From assembly GCF_900109455.1 (NCBI RefSeq), contig NZ_FOAG01000002.1, forward strand, positions 310,001 to 374,000: a stretch of DNA of 64,000 nucleotides. Reading direction: 5' to 3'. Below the pieces are notes generated by a model. The model saw only the letters and a list, made by a program, of their open reading frames with translations. It was not told the origin of the DNA and did no database searches. The stretch is from Roseovarius azorensis. GTDB taxonomy: Bacteria > Pseudomonadota > Alphaproteobacteria > Rhodobacterales > Rhodobacteraceae. The translations under genes and the position numbers were made by a program. Each line of letters starts with the position of its first letter. Position 1 is the stretch's first letter. Shown here in pieces: positions 24,771 to 34,305 of the stretch.

Positions 24771-27702
24771 ACCCGGCGATACGCCCCGCATCTTTGGTCT
24801 GCCGCCCGGCGTCGATTTCCCCCGCGCGCTGGTCGACGGGCTGATCGCGCGCCACGCCGGACAACCGCCCGAGGCGCTGGCGCGGGTGCATCTCATCGTC
24901 AACACCAGACGCATGGCGCGGCGCATCCGCGATCTGTTTGATCAGGGACCGGCGTGCCTGCTGCCACGCCTCAGCCTGGTGACGGATCTGGGTGAGGGCT
25001 GGGATCTGGCGCATGTTCCCGATGCCGTCCCGCCCCTGCGCCGACGGCTGGAGCTGGTGCAGCTGATCGCGGCCCTGCTCGACCGCGCGCCCGATCTGGC
25101 GCCCCGCAGCGCGATCTTCGATCTTGCCGACAGCCTTGCGGGGCTGATGGATGAAATGCACGGCGAAGGCGTCTCGCCCGATGTGATCGCCGATCTCGAC
25201 GTGACCGATCAATCCGGCCACTGGGCGCGTGTAAAATCGTTTCTGGGCATAGTTCGTCACTATTTTCAGGCCGACCCGACGCATCCCGATGTGGAAACCC
25301 GGCAACGGCTGGTGATCGCGCGGCTATGCGATCTGTGGGCCGAGAACCCGCCTCAGCATCCGGTCATTCTGGCGGGCTCGACCGGCTCGCGCGGGGCGAC
25401 GCAGCTGCTGATGCAGGCGGTTGCGCGGCTGCCGCAGGGCGCGGTCGTGCTGCCGGGATTCGACTTTGACATGCCGGGCGCTGTCTGGGGCGCGCTCGAC
25501 GATCCGATGCTGTCCGAGGATCATCCGCAGTATCGCTTTTACCGCGTGGCAGTTGGGGCCGGGATCACGCCCGGCGACATCCGCCCATGGACCGCGCAGG
25601 CCCCGGTCAACGCCGCGCGCAATGCCGTGATTTCACTGGCGCTGCGTCCCGCGCCCGTGACCGATCAATGGCTGCGCGACGGCCCTAGCCTCAGCGATAT
25701 CGCCGAAGCGATGGGTGGTGTGACCCTGCTCGAGGCACCCTCTGCCCGGCAAGAGGCGCTGGCCATCGCCATGCGCCTGCGGCAGGCGGCAGAGGACGGG
25801 ATCACCGCCGCGCTGATCACCCCCGACCGGATGCTGACCCGGCAGGTCACCGCCGCGCTGGACCGCTGGGACATCCTGCCCGACGACAGCGCCGGTCAGC
25901 CGCTGCACCTGTCACCGCCGGGCCGCTTCCTGCGCCATGTGGCCGATCTCTTTCGCCATAAGCTGAGCGCCGAGGCGTTGCTGACCCTGCTCAAGCACCC
26001 GCTGACCCACACCGGATCAGAACGCGGTACGCATCTGCGCCTGACCCGCGAACTGGAACTGCATCTGCGCCGCAATGGTCCGCCCTATCCGACCGGCGAC
26101 AGCCTGCGTCAGTGGGGCGAGAAGCAAAAGGATGACCTCGCCCCGGACTGGGTGAACTGGCTTTGCGCCTGTTTCGTGGACGGGGACGATCCCGGCGATG
26201 TCGCCCTGGAAACCCGCGCCATCGCGCATCAGACCCTCGCCGAAAGGATCGCGCAGGGCTGCCGTGGCGACGCCTCCGGCACGCTCTGGCACAGGGATGC
26301 CGGGCAGGCGGCGCTGAAGGCCATGACCGAATTGCGCGCCGAGGCTGGCGTCGCGGGCGCGCTGAACGCCACCGATTACGCCAATCTGTTCCATAGCATT
26401 CTGGCCGCGCGCGAGGTGCGCAACCCGGTCGATCCACATCCTCATATCCTGATCTGGGGCACGCTCGAGGCGCGGGTGCAGGGAGCCGATCTGCTGATCC
26501 TCGCGGGCCTGAACGAAGGCAGTTGGCCAGAGACCCCCAGGCCCGACCCGTGGCTCAACCGCGCGCTGCGGCATCAGGCGGGACTGTTGCTGCCCGAACG
26601 GCGCATCGGTCTGTCGGCGCATGATTTCCAGCAGGCGGTCGCCGCGCCCGAGGTCTGGCTTACCCGGTCACTGCGAACCGACGATGCGCAAACCGTTGTC
26701 TCGCGCTGGCTCAACCGGATTCAGAACCTGCTGGCGGGTCTGCCGGATCAGGGCGGCCCCGAGGCGCTGGCAGACATGCGCGCGCGCGGTGATGCCTGGC
26801 TGCAAAAGGCGGCAGCACTGGAGGCGCCAACAGAGGTGCCGCGCGCACCCCGCCCCGCGCCCTGTCCGCCCGCGACGGCACGCCCCGACCACCTGACGGT
26901 CACGGAAATTCAACGGCTCATCCGCGACCCCTATGCGATCTACGCGCGGCATGTGCTGCGCCTCTCTCCGCTTGACCCGTTGATGCGCGTTCCCGATGCG
27001 CTGTTGCGCGGCACGGTGCTGCACGAGATCCTCGAATTGTTCATCCGCGAAACACGGGACCATCCCGAACGCTGCACGCACGAGGTGCTGATGATGCATG
27101 CAGTCACTGTTCTGGCGCAAAAGGTGCCTTGGGCCGAGGCGCGCGCGCTCTGGCTGGCGCGGCTGGAGCGGGTGGCGGACTGGTTCATCGAGACCGAGAT
27201 GAAGCGCCGCGAAACCGCCCGCCCGTTCGAATTCGAGATCAAGAGCCGGGCCACCCTGCCCGACCTCGGTTTCACCCTCTCGGCCAAGGCCGATCGGCTG
27301 GACCTCGATGATCTCGGGCGGCTTCATATCTATGATTACAAGACCGGCACGGTGCCCACCGCCGGGCAACAGGCCAGTTTCGACAAGCAGTTGCTGCTCG
27401 AGGTCGCGATGGCAGAGCGTGCGGGCTTTGGCGATATGGGTCCGACACGGGTGGCGCGCGCGGCCTATATCGGGCTGGGCAGCGATCCCAGGGAACTGGA
27501 CGCGCCGCTGGACGCAGAGCCGCCTGACAAGATCTGGGCGGAACTTCATGCGCTGATCGCGGCCTATCTGGACCCGGCGCAGGGCTATACCGCCCGCCGC
27601 GCCCCGCACAATACGGGGGATGTCGGCAATTACGATCAACTCGCACGCTATGGCGAATGGGACATGACCGATCCCCCTGACGTGACAGAGGTGGGCCAAT
27701 GA
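24763..27702 (+). CDS. addB: Double-strand break repair protein AddB
   Basis: AddB is one half of the AddAB helicase-nuclease that resects broken DNA ends for recombination in alphaproteobacteria. In the 979-residue protein the N-terminal region is a helicase-like fold without a usable Walker A motif, as expected for this AddB branch. The C-terminal PD-(D/E)XK nuclease is intact: GTVLHEILELF, LDLDDLGRLHIYDYKTG and a downstream glutamine in KQLLLEVAMA. I start it at the ATG at 24763 (MFEPGDTPRIFGLPPGVDF). It overlaps murU by eight bases and addA by four. Confidence 0.94.
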   Translation: MFEPGDTPRIFGLPPGVDFPRALVDGLIARHAGQPPEALARVHLIVNTRRMARRIRDLFDQGPACLLPRLSLVTDLGEGWDLAHVPDAVPPLRRRLELVQLIAALLDRAPDLAPRSAIFDLADSLAGLMDEMHGEGVSPDVIADLDVTDQSGHWARVKSFLGIVRHYFQADPTHPDVETRQRLVIARLCDLWAENPPQHPVILAGSTGSRGATQLLMQAVARLPQGAVVLPGFDFDMPGAVWGALDDPMLSEDHPQYRFYRVAVGAGITPGDIRPWTAQAPVNAARNAVISLALRPAPVTDQWLRDGPSLSDIAEAMGGVTLLEAPSARQEALAIAMRLRQAAEDGITAALITPDRMLTRQVTAALDRWDILPDDSAGQPLHLSPPGRFLRHVADLFRHKLSAEALLTLLKHPLTHTGSERGTHLRLTRELELHLRRNGPPYPTGDSLRQWGEKQKDDLAPDWVNWLCACFVDGDDPGDVALETRAIAHQTLAERIAQGCRGDASGTLWHRDAGQAALKAMTELRAEAGVAGALNATDYANLFHSILAAREVRNPVDPHPHILIWGTLEARVQGADLLILAGLNEGSWPETPRPDPWLNRALRHQAGLLLPERRIGLSAHDFQQAVAAPEVWLTRSLRTDDAQTVVSRWLNRIQNLLAGLPDQGGPEALADMRARGDAWLQKAAALEAPTEVPRAPRPAPCPPATARPDHLTVTEIQRLIRDPYAIYARHVLRLSPLDPLMRVPDALLRGTVLHEILELFIRETRDHPERCTHEVLMMHAVTVLAQKVPWAEARALWLARLERVADWFIETEMKRRETARPFEFEIKSRATLPDLGFTLSAKADRLDLDDLGRLHIYDYKTGTVPTAGQQASFDKQLLLEVAMAERAGFGDMGPTRVARAAYIGLGSDPRELDAPLDAEPPDKIWAELHALIAAYLDPAQGYTARRAPHNTGDVGNYDQLARYGEWDMTDPPDVTEVGQ

Positions 27703-30700
27703 CCCCCCGCGACGCCGCCACGCAGGCGCAGGTGGATGCCGCCCGGCCCGACCTCTCGACATGGCTCTCGGCCAATGCCGGGTCGGGCAAGACGCGGGTG
27801 CTGACCGACCGGGTGGCGCGGCTGTTGCTGGCGGGGGTCGATCCCCAGCATATCCTGTGCCTCACCTACACCAAGGCCGCCGCGAGCGAGATGCAGAACC
27901 GCCTCTTCAAGCGTCTGGGCGAATGGGCGATGCGCGCGGATACCGACCTGATTGGCGATCTGGGCACATTGGGTGTCGATGGGCAGATCACCCATGAAAC
28001 CCTGCGCAACGCCCGCCGCCTCTTTGCCCGCGCCATCGAAACGCCCGGCGGCCTCAGGATCCAGACGATCCATTCGTTCTGCGCCTCCCTGCTGCGCCGC
28101 TTCCCGCTCGAGGCCGACGTCACCCCGCATTTCACCGAGATGGAGGACCGCACAGCCACCCTGCTGCGCGCCGAAATCGTCGAGAACCTGGCCGACGGGC
28201 CGGATGCAGAGGTCTTCTATGCGCTGGCGCGGCATATTTCCGGCGACTCTCTGGAAAAGCTGACCGCCGAGATCGTCCGGCATCGCCGCGCCTTCGCGCA
28301 TCCCGTGACCGATGCGGATCTCGCCGCGCTCTTTGATCAACCCCCCGACCTGAGTCCCGAGACGATCCGCGACCGCGTGTTTCTGGGCAATGAGCAGACG
28401 TTGCTGGACCAGCTTTTGCCCGCGCTCAGGGCGGGGTCATCCAATGACACTAGAGCCGCCGCAAAGCTGGCGCAAATCACCGCGCTGGACATCGGCGCGC
28501 TGCCCCTGCTCGAGGGCGTATTCCTGACCGGCAAGGGCGCGCAATCGCCGTTTTCCGCCAAGACAGGCTCTTTCCCGACCAAGGCGACCCGCGAGACGCT
28601 CGCCCATGTCATGCCGCAGATCGAGCAATGGATGCTGCGTGTCGAAGAGGCGCGTCCCGCGCGCCTCGCCCTTCTGGCGATTTGGAAAACCCGCGCGTTA
28701 CATGATTTCGCGCAGCTTTTCCTGCCCGCCTATGAACGCGCCAAACAGGTGCGGGGCTGGCTGGATTTCGACGATCTGATCCTGCGCGCCCGCGATCTGC
28801 TGACCCGCCCTGATGTGGCGGCCTGGGTACTCTATCGGCTCGATGGCGGGATCGACCACATCCTTGTGGACGAGGCACAGGACACCAGCCCCGTGCAATG
28901 GCAGGTGATCGAACGCCTTGCGCAGGAATTCACCAGCGGTCAGGGATCGCGGGCCGACGTGCCGCGCACGATCTTTGTCGTCGGCGACAAGAAACAGTCG
29001 ATCTATTCCTTTCAGGGGGCAGATCCACGCGAATTCGACCGGATGCAGCAGGAGTTCGCGGCACGACTCGCGGCCACGAACGCCCGGTTGCAATCAAGGG
29101 TGCTGGCCTATTCGTTCCGCTCGTCTCGGGCGATCCTGACGACCGTCGATTGCTGCTTTGACCAGAGCGCGGACAGCGGGTTTGCCTCCGAGGAAGGTCA
29201 CAAGGCGTTCTTTGACGCCCTGCCCGGTCGCGTCGATCTGTGGCCTCTGGTCGAAAAACCCGACGCGGACGACGACCCCGCCTGGTTCATGCCGGTGGAC
29301 ATCCGCGTCAGCAGCGATCCCGCGATCATCCTGGCGCGCCGGGTGGCCGGGGCCATCCGCACCATGATCGAGACCCGGCAGGCCATCCCCGATGCCAAAT
29401 CCGCCAGCGGGTTCCGCGCCGTCCGGCCCGGCGATTTCCTGATCCTCGTGCGCCGCCGCTCGGCGCTGTTTCACGAAATCATCCGCGAATGCAAGGCGCA
29501 GGGCCTGCCGATTGCCGGTGCCGACCGGCTCAAGGTCGGGGCGGAACTGGCGGTGCGCGATCTGGCGGCCCTCTTGTCTTTTCTTTCTACACCAGAGGAT
29601 GATCTGGCGCTGGCGACCGCCCTGAAATCGCCGCTCTTCGGCTGGTCCGAAGCACAGCTTTACGATCTCGCCCATGGGCGCAAGGAGCGCTACCTCTGGG
29701 CCGAAATGCGCGAACGTGCGGCGGAATTTTCCGCCGAGATGAACGTGATCAGCGATCTGCGGGATCAAGCGGACTATCTGCGGCCTTACGATCTGATCGA
29801 GCGGATTCTGACGCGCCATGACGGACGTAGGAAACTGCTGGCCCGGCTTGGGCCAGAGGCCGAGGACGGTATCGACGCGCTGCTCGCGCAGGCAATGGCC
29901 TATGAGCAACGCGCCGTTGACAGCCTGACGGGTTTTCTCGTCTGGCTGGAAACCGACAATCTGGAAATCAAGCGGCAGATGGACACCGCGGGCAATCGCA
30001 TCCGGGTGATGACGGTCCACGGGGCCAAGGGGCTTGAGGCGCCCATCGTCATCCTGCCCGAAACCGGCGCATGGCGGGCCTCTGCGCCGGCACAGATCGC
30101 GCTGGCGGACGACACCGCGCTCTGGACAGGCCGGGCCGAGGACGCGCCGCCCGCGATCAGCGCCGCGATCGAGGCCGAACGCGCCGCACAACAGGCAGAG
30201 CGCGAGCGGCTGCTCTACGTGGCGATGACGCGGGCGCAAACCTGGTTGATCGTCACGGCGCACGGCAGTCCCGGCAAACTTGACGATACCTGGTATGACA
30301 AGGTGCGGCGCGGCCTCGAACAGGCGGGCGCTATGCCGCATCACTTTGACCACGGGCCGGGTCTGCGGCTCGAGCACGGGATTTGGGCTGAAACAGAGAC
30401 TGAATCGGTGTTCGACGACACCGCAGACACCCCCCCGGTCCCGCTTGATCCACACTTTCATCAGGCGGCCCGGAAACCCTCCCGGACCGACACTCTCACC
30501 CCCTCGGAGCTTGGCGGCGCCAAAGCCCTGCCGGGCGAGCGCGGTCTTGACGAAGAGGCCGCCAAACGGCGCGGGCGGCAGGTGCATCGCCTGCTCGAAA
30601 TCCTGCCTCAGGTGCCCGCAACCGATTGGTCCGCCACTGCCGCGCGGCTCTTGTCGGGCGGAAATGACGCGACCACCGGGGATGAACTGGCCCTGCTGCT

Positions 30701-31076
30701 GGCCGAGGCTGAAAAGGTGCTGACCCGCCCCGGCCTGCAACCTCTTTTTGCCACGGATGCGCTGGCCGAGGTCGCGGTCACGGCCAACCTCGATGCGCTG
30801 CACGGGCGGCGCATCCACGGGATCATCGACCGGCTCATCATCGACGACGCCCGCGTCCTGGCCGTGGATTTCAAGACCAACGCCCTTGTGCCCGACACAC
30901 CCGCCGACTGCCCCGACGCCCTGTTGCGGCAGATGGGGGCCTATGCGCACGCCCTCGCACTGCTCTATCCCGACCGCCGGATCGAAACCGCGATCCTCTG
31001 GACCCGCACCGCCACGCTCATGCCGCTGCCCCACGATCTCGTGACCGATGCGCTCAGGACCACCGCCATCGCTTGA
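27699..31076 (+). CDS. addA: Double-strand break repair helicase-nuclease AddA
   Basis: AddA is the motor and second nuclease of the AddAB complex. The 1125-residue protein is a UvrD/RecB-type SF1A helicase, with Walker A (SANAGSGKTRVLTDRV), the CLTYTKAAASEMQNR motif, Walker B (HILVDEAQDTSPVQW), VVGDKKQSIYSFQGADP, the late motif VMTVHGAKGLEAPIV and the LYVAMTRAQTW motif VI. A C-terminal RecB-like nuclease follows (IHGIIDRLII, VLAVDFKTNA). It overlaps addB by four bases and is followed 60 bases later by trxA. Confidence 0.96.
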   Translation: MTPRDAATQAQVDAARPDLSTWLSANAGSGKTRVLTDRVARLLLAGVDPQHILCLTYTKAAASEMQNRLFKRLGEWAMRADTDLIGDLGTLGVDGQITHETLRNARRLFARAIETPGGLRIQTIHSFCASLLRRFPLEADVTPHFTEMEDRTATLLRAEIVENLADGPDAEVFYALARHISGDSLEKLTAEIVRHRRAFAHPVTDADLAALFDQPPDLSPETIRDRVFLGNEQTLLDQLLPALRAGSSNDTRAAAKLAQITALDIGALPLLEGVFLTGKGAQSPFSAKTGSFPTKATRETLAHVMPQIEQWMLRVEEARPARLALLAIWKTRALHDFAQLFLPAYERAKQVRGWLDFDDLILRARDLLTRPDVAAWVLYRLDGGIDHILVDEAQDTSPVQWQVIERLAQEFTSGQGSRADVPRTIFVVGDKKQSIYSFQGADPREFDRMQQEFAARLAATNARLQSRVLAYSFRSSRAILTTVDCCFDQSADSGFASEEGHKAFFDALPGRVDLWPLVEKPDADDDPAWFMPVDIRVSSDPAIILARRVAGAIRTMIETRQAIPDAKSASGFRAVRPGDFLILVRRRSALFHEIIRECKAQGLPIAGADRLKVGAELAVRDLAALLSFLSTPEDDLALATALKSPLFGWSEAQLYDLAHGRKERYLWAEMRERAAEFSAEMNVISDLRDQADYLRPYDLIERILTRHDGRRKLLARLGPEAEDGIDALLAQAMAYEQRAVDSLTGFLVWLETDNLEIKRQMDTAGNRIRVMTVHGAKGLEAPIVILPETGAWRASAPAQIALADDTALWTGRAEDAPPAISAAIEAERAAQQAERERLLYVAMTRAQTWLIVTAHGSPGKLDDTWYDKVRRGLEQAGAMPHHFDHGPGLRLEHGIWAETETESVFDDTADTPPVPLDPHFHQAARKPSRTDTLTPSELGGAKALPGERGLDEEAAKRRGRQVHRLLEILPQVPATDWSATAARLLSGGNDATTGDELALLLAEAEKVLTRPGLQPLFATDALAEVAVTANLDALHGRRIHGIIDRLIIDDARVLAVDFKTNALVPDTPADCPDALLRQMGAYAHALALLYPDRRIETAILWTRTATLMPLPHDLVTDALRTTAIA

Positions 31077-31136
31077 CGCGCCGCGCCGCGCTACATAGGT
31101 TCTGGGTCGAACCGCTGACCTCTAGGAGAGATTGCC

Positions 31137-31457
31137 ATGGCCACCGTTGCCGTAACCGACGCCACCTTTGACGCCGAAGTAAAGAATTCCGATATCCCCG
31201 TCGTGGTGGATTTCTGGGCCGAATGGTGCGGCCCCTGCAAACAGATCGGCCCCGCTCTCGAAGAGCTGTCGGCAGAGATGAATGGTCGCGTCAAGATCGT
31301 GAAGGTCGATGTGGACAGCAACCCCAATTCCGCCGTCGCCATGGGCGTCCGCGGCATCCCGGCGCTGTTCATCTTCAACAAGGGCAAGGTCGTCTCGAAC
31401 CGCGCCGGCGCCGCCCCCAAGGCCGCGCTGCAAAGCTGGATCGAAGAAAGCATCTGA
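31137..31457 (+). CDS. trxA: Thioredoxin TrxA
   Basis: Thioredoxin reduces disulfides of cytoplasmic proteins such as ribonucleotide reductase. The 106-residue protein has the active site WCGPCK with Cys31 and Cys34 and the cis-proline in [16 protein letters not shown] lies seven bases before the ATG. It closes the tsaE-to-addA run and is followed by a strong terminator hairpin. Confidence 0.97.
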   Translation: MATVAVTDATFDAEVKNSDIPVVVDFWAEWCGPCKQIGPALEELSAEMNGRVKIVKVDVDSNPNSAVAMGVRGIPALFIFNKGKVVSNRAGAAPKAALQSWIEESI

Positions 31458-31475
31458 TCACAGCCTGGTTTTTGC

Positions 31476-31506
31476 AAGGGGGCCGCCCCCGTCGCGGCCC
31501 CCTTTT
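31476..31506 (+). terminator. Rho-independent terminator after trxA
   Basis: A perfect 11-base stem (AAGGGGGCCGC at 31476-31486 with GCGGCCCCCTT at 31494-31504) encloses a seven-base loop and runs into TTTT. It separates trxA from hslV. Confidence 0.88.
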
Positions 31507-31516
31507 ACTTGCCCGC

Positions 31517-31547
31517 CTTGCAACGCCCGCGCCCGCCGCGCATATAG
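31517..31547 (+). promoter_or_regulatory. Possible hslV promoter
   Basis: CTTGCAA (31517-31523) and CATATAG (31541-31547) are 17 bases apart and end 23 bases before the hslV ATG. This fits a sigma-70 promoter and loosely resembles a heat-shock promoter, as expected for hslVU. The trxA terminator lies just upstream. Confidence 0.4.
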
Positions 31548-31570
31548 GCCACAGCAGAACGGAGGGCCGC

Positions 31571-32128
31571 ATGAGCAACGATTTTCCCGGATGGCACGGC
31601 ACCACGATCATCGGCGTGCGCAAGGGCGGCGAGGTTGTCGTCGCCGGTGACGGTCAGGTCAGCCTGGGCCAGACGGTGATCAAGGGCACCGCGCGCAAGG
31701 TGCGCCGCCTCAGCCCCGGCGGCTATGACGTGGTTGCTGGCTTTGCCGGATCCACGGCAGACGCCTTTACCCTGCTGGAACGACTGGAATCCAAGCTGGA
31801 GGCAACGCCGGGGCAATTGCAACGCGCCTGCGTCGAACTGGCCAAGGACTGGCGCACCGACAAATACCTGCAAAAACTCGAGGCGATGCTGATCGTCACC
31901 GATGGCGACCAGCTCTATGTGATCACCGGCGCGGGCGACGTGCTGGAACCCGAACATGACGTGACCGCCATCGGATCGGGCGGCAATTACGCGCTGGCGG
32001 CTGCACGCGGCATGATGGACAGCGACCGCACCGCCGAGGAAATCGCCCGCGCCGCCATGGCCATCGCCGCCGATATCTGCGTCTACACCAACGGCAACCT
32101 GACGGTGGAGAAGATCGGCAAATCCTAG
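31571..32128 (+). CDS. hslV: ATP-dependent protease peptidase subunit HslV
   Basis: HslV is the proteolytic core of the HslUV (ClpQY) protease that degrades damaged proteins during heat stress. In the 185-residue precursor a ten-residue propeptide ([10 protein letters not shown]) is removed to expose the catalytic threonine (Thr11 of the precursor, TTIIGV). AGDGQVSLG and [10 protein letters not shown] are family hallmarks. GGAGGG lies four bases before the ATG at 31571. Its partner hslU is not adjacent: the brnT-brnA module on the other strand lies between. The hslV stop overlaps the brnA stop in a shared CTAG. Confidence 0.96.
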   Translation: MSNDFPGWHGTTIIGVRKGGEVVVAGDGQVSLGQTVIKGTARKVRRLSPGGYDVVAGFAGSTADAFTLLERLESKLEATPGQLQRACVELAKDWRTDKYLQKLEAMLIVTDGDQLYVITGAGDVLEPEHDVTAIGSGGNYALAAARGMMDSDRTAEEIARAAMAIAADICVYTNGNLTVEKIGKS

Positions 32129-32409
32129 CCCTTCTTCTCCATCGCCTCCATATAGGCGCGCAGAACCGCGTTCATCCGGGTCTGATAGCCTTTGCCCTGC
32201 CGCTTGAAATAGGCCAGCACGTCGGGGTCAAGCCTGATCGAAACCGCCGTTTTTGGCTCGGACAGTCCAATCCGCGCCTTCGACCAATCGACGTCGAACT
32301 CCTGCTCGCCATCGTAGGGAGGAGAGTCCTTCAGCGCTTTCCAGTCCGTTTCGCTCTTAAGCGCGCGGACCTGTTCCAGCGTGTACTGTCTGATATCGCT
32401 TTTGCTCAT
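32125..32409 (-). CDS. brnA: BrnA family antitoxin
   Basis: BrnA neutralises the BrnT RNase and represses the brnTA promoter. The 94-residue protein has an acidic N-terminal half and a C-terminal ribbon-helix-helix DNA-binding region ([20 protein letters not shown], then [15 protein letters not shown]). It overlaps brnT by 53 bases, with toxin gene first, the usual order for this system. Its TAG stop shares the palindromic CTAG with the hslV stop on the other strand. Confidence 0.9.
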   Translation of the reverse strand: MSKSDIRQYTLEQVRALKSETDWKALKDSPPYDGEQEFDVDWSKARIGLSEPKTAVSIRLDPDVLAYFKRQGKGYQTRMNAVLRAYMEAMEKKG

Positions 32410-32641
32410 CGTATCGTGCCCTTCTCACCGTGATCAGCCGCACCGTGTCGCCGCGCATTGTAAAGACGACCGCAACAAGTTTTCCGGCCAACGGTCCCAC
32501 CGCAATGAAACGATCCTCGATGTCGCTTCTTGCGGGCAGAATCATCGGCTCTCCCAGGATCACTTCCACGGCGTCGGAAAAGTCGATTCTGTGCTTCCTG
32601 ATCGTCGCCCGCCGCTTCTCTTCGTCCCACTCGAAGTTCAT
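32357..32641 (-). CDS. brnT: BrnT family toxin
   Basis: BrnT is a RelE-like mRNA endonuclease toxin. The 94-residue protein has the family start MNFEWDEEKRRATIRKHRID and the core strands GKLVAVVFTMRGDTVRLIT and [20 protein letters not shown] lies about six bases before the ATG. It is transcribed leftward from a promoter with an embedded palindrome at 32720-32748, and lies between hslV and hslU against the direction of both. The 53-base overlap with brnA makes the C-terminus slightly longer than usual. Confidence 0.9.
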   Translation of the reverse strand: MNFEWDEEKRRATIRKHRIDFSDAVEVILGEPMILPARSDIEDRFIAVGPLAGKLVAVVFTMRGDTVRLITVRRARYDEQKRYQTVHAGTGPRA

Positions 32642-32719
32642 GCCGAATCCCCCTCAAGGGCGCCATTCCTCGAGCCTCCTTGCTTTGGGGGTTTCGCCAA
32701 ACGCTGCCTGCTTACTTTG

Positions 32720-32748
32720 TATTTACGTATTGTATATACAATAGTCAA
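32720..32748 (-). promoter_or_regulatory. brnTA promoter with palindromic operator
   Basis: On the minus strand, TTGACT (32748-32743) and TAAATA (32725-32720) are exactly 17 bases apart. The spacer holds the perfect 14-base palindrome ATTGTATATACAAT (32729-32742). BrnA is a known autorepressor, so this is the likely operator; binding there would block RNA polymerase. Confidence 0.7.
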
Positions 32749-32808
32749 CCCCCTTCAAATCCGCCCGCTCTCTGCGTATCTGTGCCTGAACTGGTAAAGG
32801 AATGCTGA

Positions 32809-34116
32809 ATGACCGACCTGACCCCGCGCGAGATCGTCTCGGAGCTTGACCGCTTCATCATCGGCCAGAAGGACGCCAAACGCGCCGTCGCCGTCGCCCT
32901 GCGCAATCGCTGGCGGCGCAAGCAGCTGTCGGACGACCTGCGCGACGAGGTATACCCCAAGAACATCCTGATGATCGGCCCCACCGGCGTGGGCAAGACC
33001 GAGATCAGCCGCCGCCTCGCCAAACTCGCCCGCGCCCCTTTCATCAAGGTCGAGGCCACGAAATTCACCGAAGTGGGCTATGTCGGCCGCGATGTCGAAC
33101 AGATCATCCGCGATCTTGTCGATACCGCCATCGCCCAGACCCGCGAGTGGATGCGCGAGGATGTCAAGGCACGCGCCGAGGCCGCCGCCGAGGATCGGGT
33201 CATCACCGCGATTGCCGGCACCGACGCCCGCGAAGGCACCCGCGAGATGTTTCGCAAGAAACTGCGCGACGGGCTGCTCGACGATACCGTGATCGAGATC
33301 GAGGTCAGCGATACCTCGAACCCGATGAGCATGATGGATATTCCCGGCCAGCCCGGCAGCCAGATGGGGATGCTCAATCTGGGCGACCTCTTTGGCAAGG
33401 CATTCGGCCAGCGCACCACGACCAAAAGGGTGACCGTCGCCGAGAGCCACGACCTGCTGATCGGCGAAGAGGCCGACAAGCTGCTGGACGACGAGACGGT
33501 GAACCGCACCGCGCTGGAGGCGGTGGAACAGAACGGCATCGTCTTTCTGGACGAGATCGACAAGGTCTGCGCCCGCTCCGACGCACGCGGCGCCGATGTC
33601 AGCCGCGAGGGCGTGCAGCGTGACCTCCTGCCGCTGATCGAGGGCACGACGGTCAGCACCAAATACGGGGCAGTCAAAACCGACCATATCCTCTTCATCG
33701 CCTCGGGTGCGTTTCACATCGCCAAACCCTCGGACCTGCTGCCCGAATTGCAGGGCCGCCTGCCCATCCGTGTCGAACTGCGCGCCCTGACCGAGGCCGA
33801 TTTCGTCCGCATCCTGACCGAGACCGACAATGCCCTCACGCTCCAGTATACCGCGCTGATGGGCACAGAGGAGGTGACCGTGAACTTCACCGAGGACGGC
33901 ATCGCCGCGCTGGCCCATATCGCGGCAGAGGTCAACCAATCGGTCGAAAACATCGGCGCGCGGCGGCTCTATACCGTCATGGAACGGGTGTTCGAGGACC
34001 TCTCCTTCACCGCCCCCGACCGCGCGGGCGAGCGCGTGACGGTGGATGCGGGCTTTGTGGAGAAGAACCTGGGTGAGCTGATGCGGTCAGCGGATTTGAG
34101 CAGGTATGTTTTGTGA
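32809..34116 (+). CDS. hslU: ATP-dependent protease ATPase subunit HslU
   Basis: HslU is the AAA+ unfoldase that feeds substrates to HslV. The 435-residue protein has [28 protein letters not shown] split over its start, Walker A ([13 protein letters not shown]), the pore motif region [11 protein letters not shown], an inserted I-domain (about residues 110-240), Walker B ([10 protein letters not shown]) and the C-terminal RYVL tail that docks into HslV. AAAGGA lies seven bases before the ATG. About 680 bases carrying brnTA separate it from hslV, so it may need its own promoter. Confidence 0.97.
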   Translation: MTDLTPREIVSELDRFIIGQKDAKRAVAVALRNRWRRKQLSDDLRDEVYPKNILMIGPTGVGKTEISRRLAKLARAPFIKVEATKFTEVGYVGRDVEQIIRDLVDTAIAQTREWMREDVKARAEAAAEDRVITAIAGTDAREGTREMFRKKLRDGLLDDTVIEIEVSDTSNPMSMMDIPGQPGSQMGMLNLGDLFGKAFGQRTTTKRVTVAESHDLLIGEEADKLLDDETVNRTALEAVEQNGIVFLDEIDKVCARSDARGADVSREGVQRDLLPLIEGTTVSTKYGAVKTDHILFIASGAFHIAKPSDLLPELQGRLPIRVELRALTEADFVRILTETDNALTLQYTALMGTEEVTVNFTEDGIAALAHIAAEVNQSVENIGARRLYTVMERVFEDLSFTAPDRAGERVTVDAGFVEKNLGELMRSADLSRYVL

Positions 34117-34131
34117 GGGGGAGTTTCCAGC

Positions 34132-34260
34132 TCCAGAGCAGACCCGCAGCCCTTGGCTCGAATTCGCGATAGCTGCCCTTCACCGCGTGGTTGGTGGGCT
34201 GGTAGTATGCGGACAAGGCTGCCATTGGCGTCAGCCTTTCAATGGTCTGCTTTCATGATC
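34132..34260 (+). repeat. Degenerate dispersed-repeat-like sequence, left of the ATPase gene
   Basis: The gene-free stretch after hslU carries GAATTCGC (34159-34166) and GCTGCCATTGG (34218-34228). Related words recur on the other side of the ATPase gene. Its look matches the eroded non-coding repeats scattered through Roseobacter genomes, as I recall them. No open gene is supported. Confidence 0.4.
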
Positions 34261-34305
34261 CTTATCTGCACCCGAAACCTACCTACGATCACGGCTGAGC
34301 TTCTT

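Noticed and set aside
29094..31034. 646-codon open frame antisense to addA
   Set aside because: AddA motifs on the plus strand explain the region; the antisense frame is a GC-driven shadow.
34007..34225. 72-codon minus-strand frame at the hslU 3' end
   Set aside because: It runs through the repeat-like sequence into the coding part of hslU and has no supporting features.
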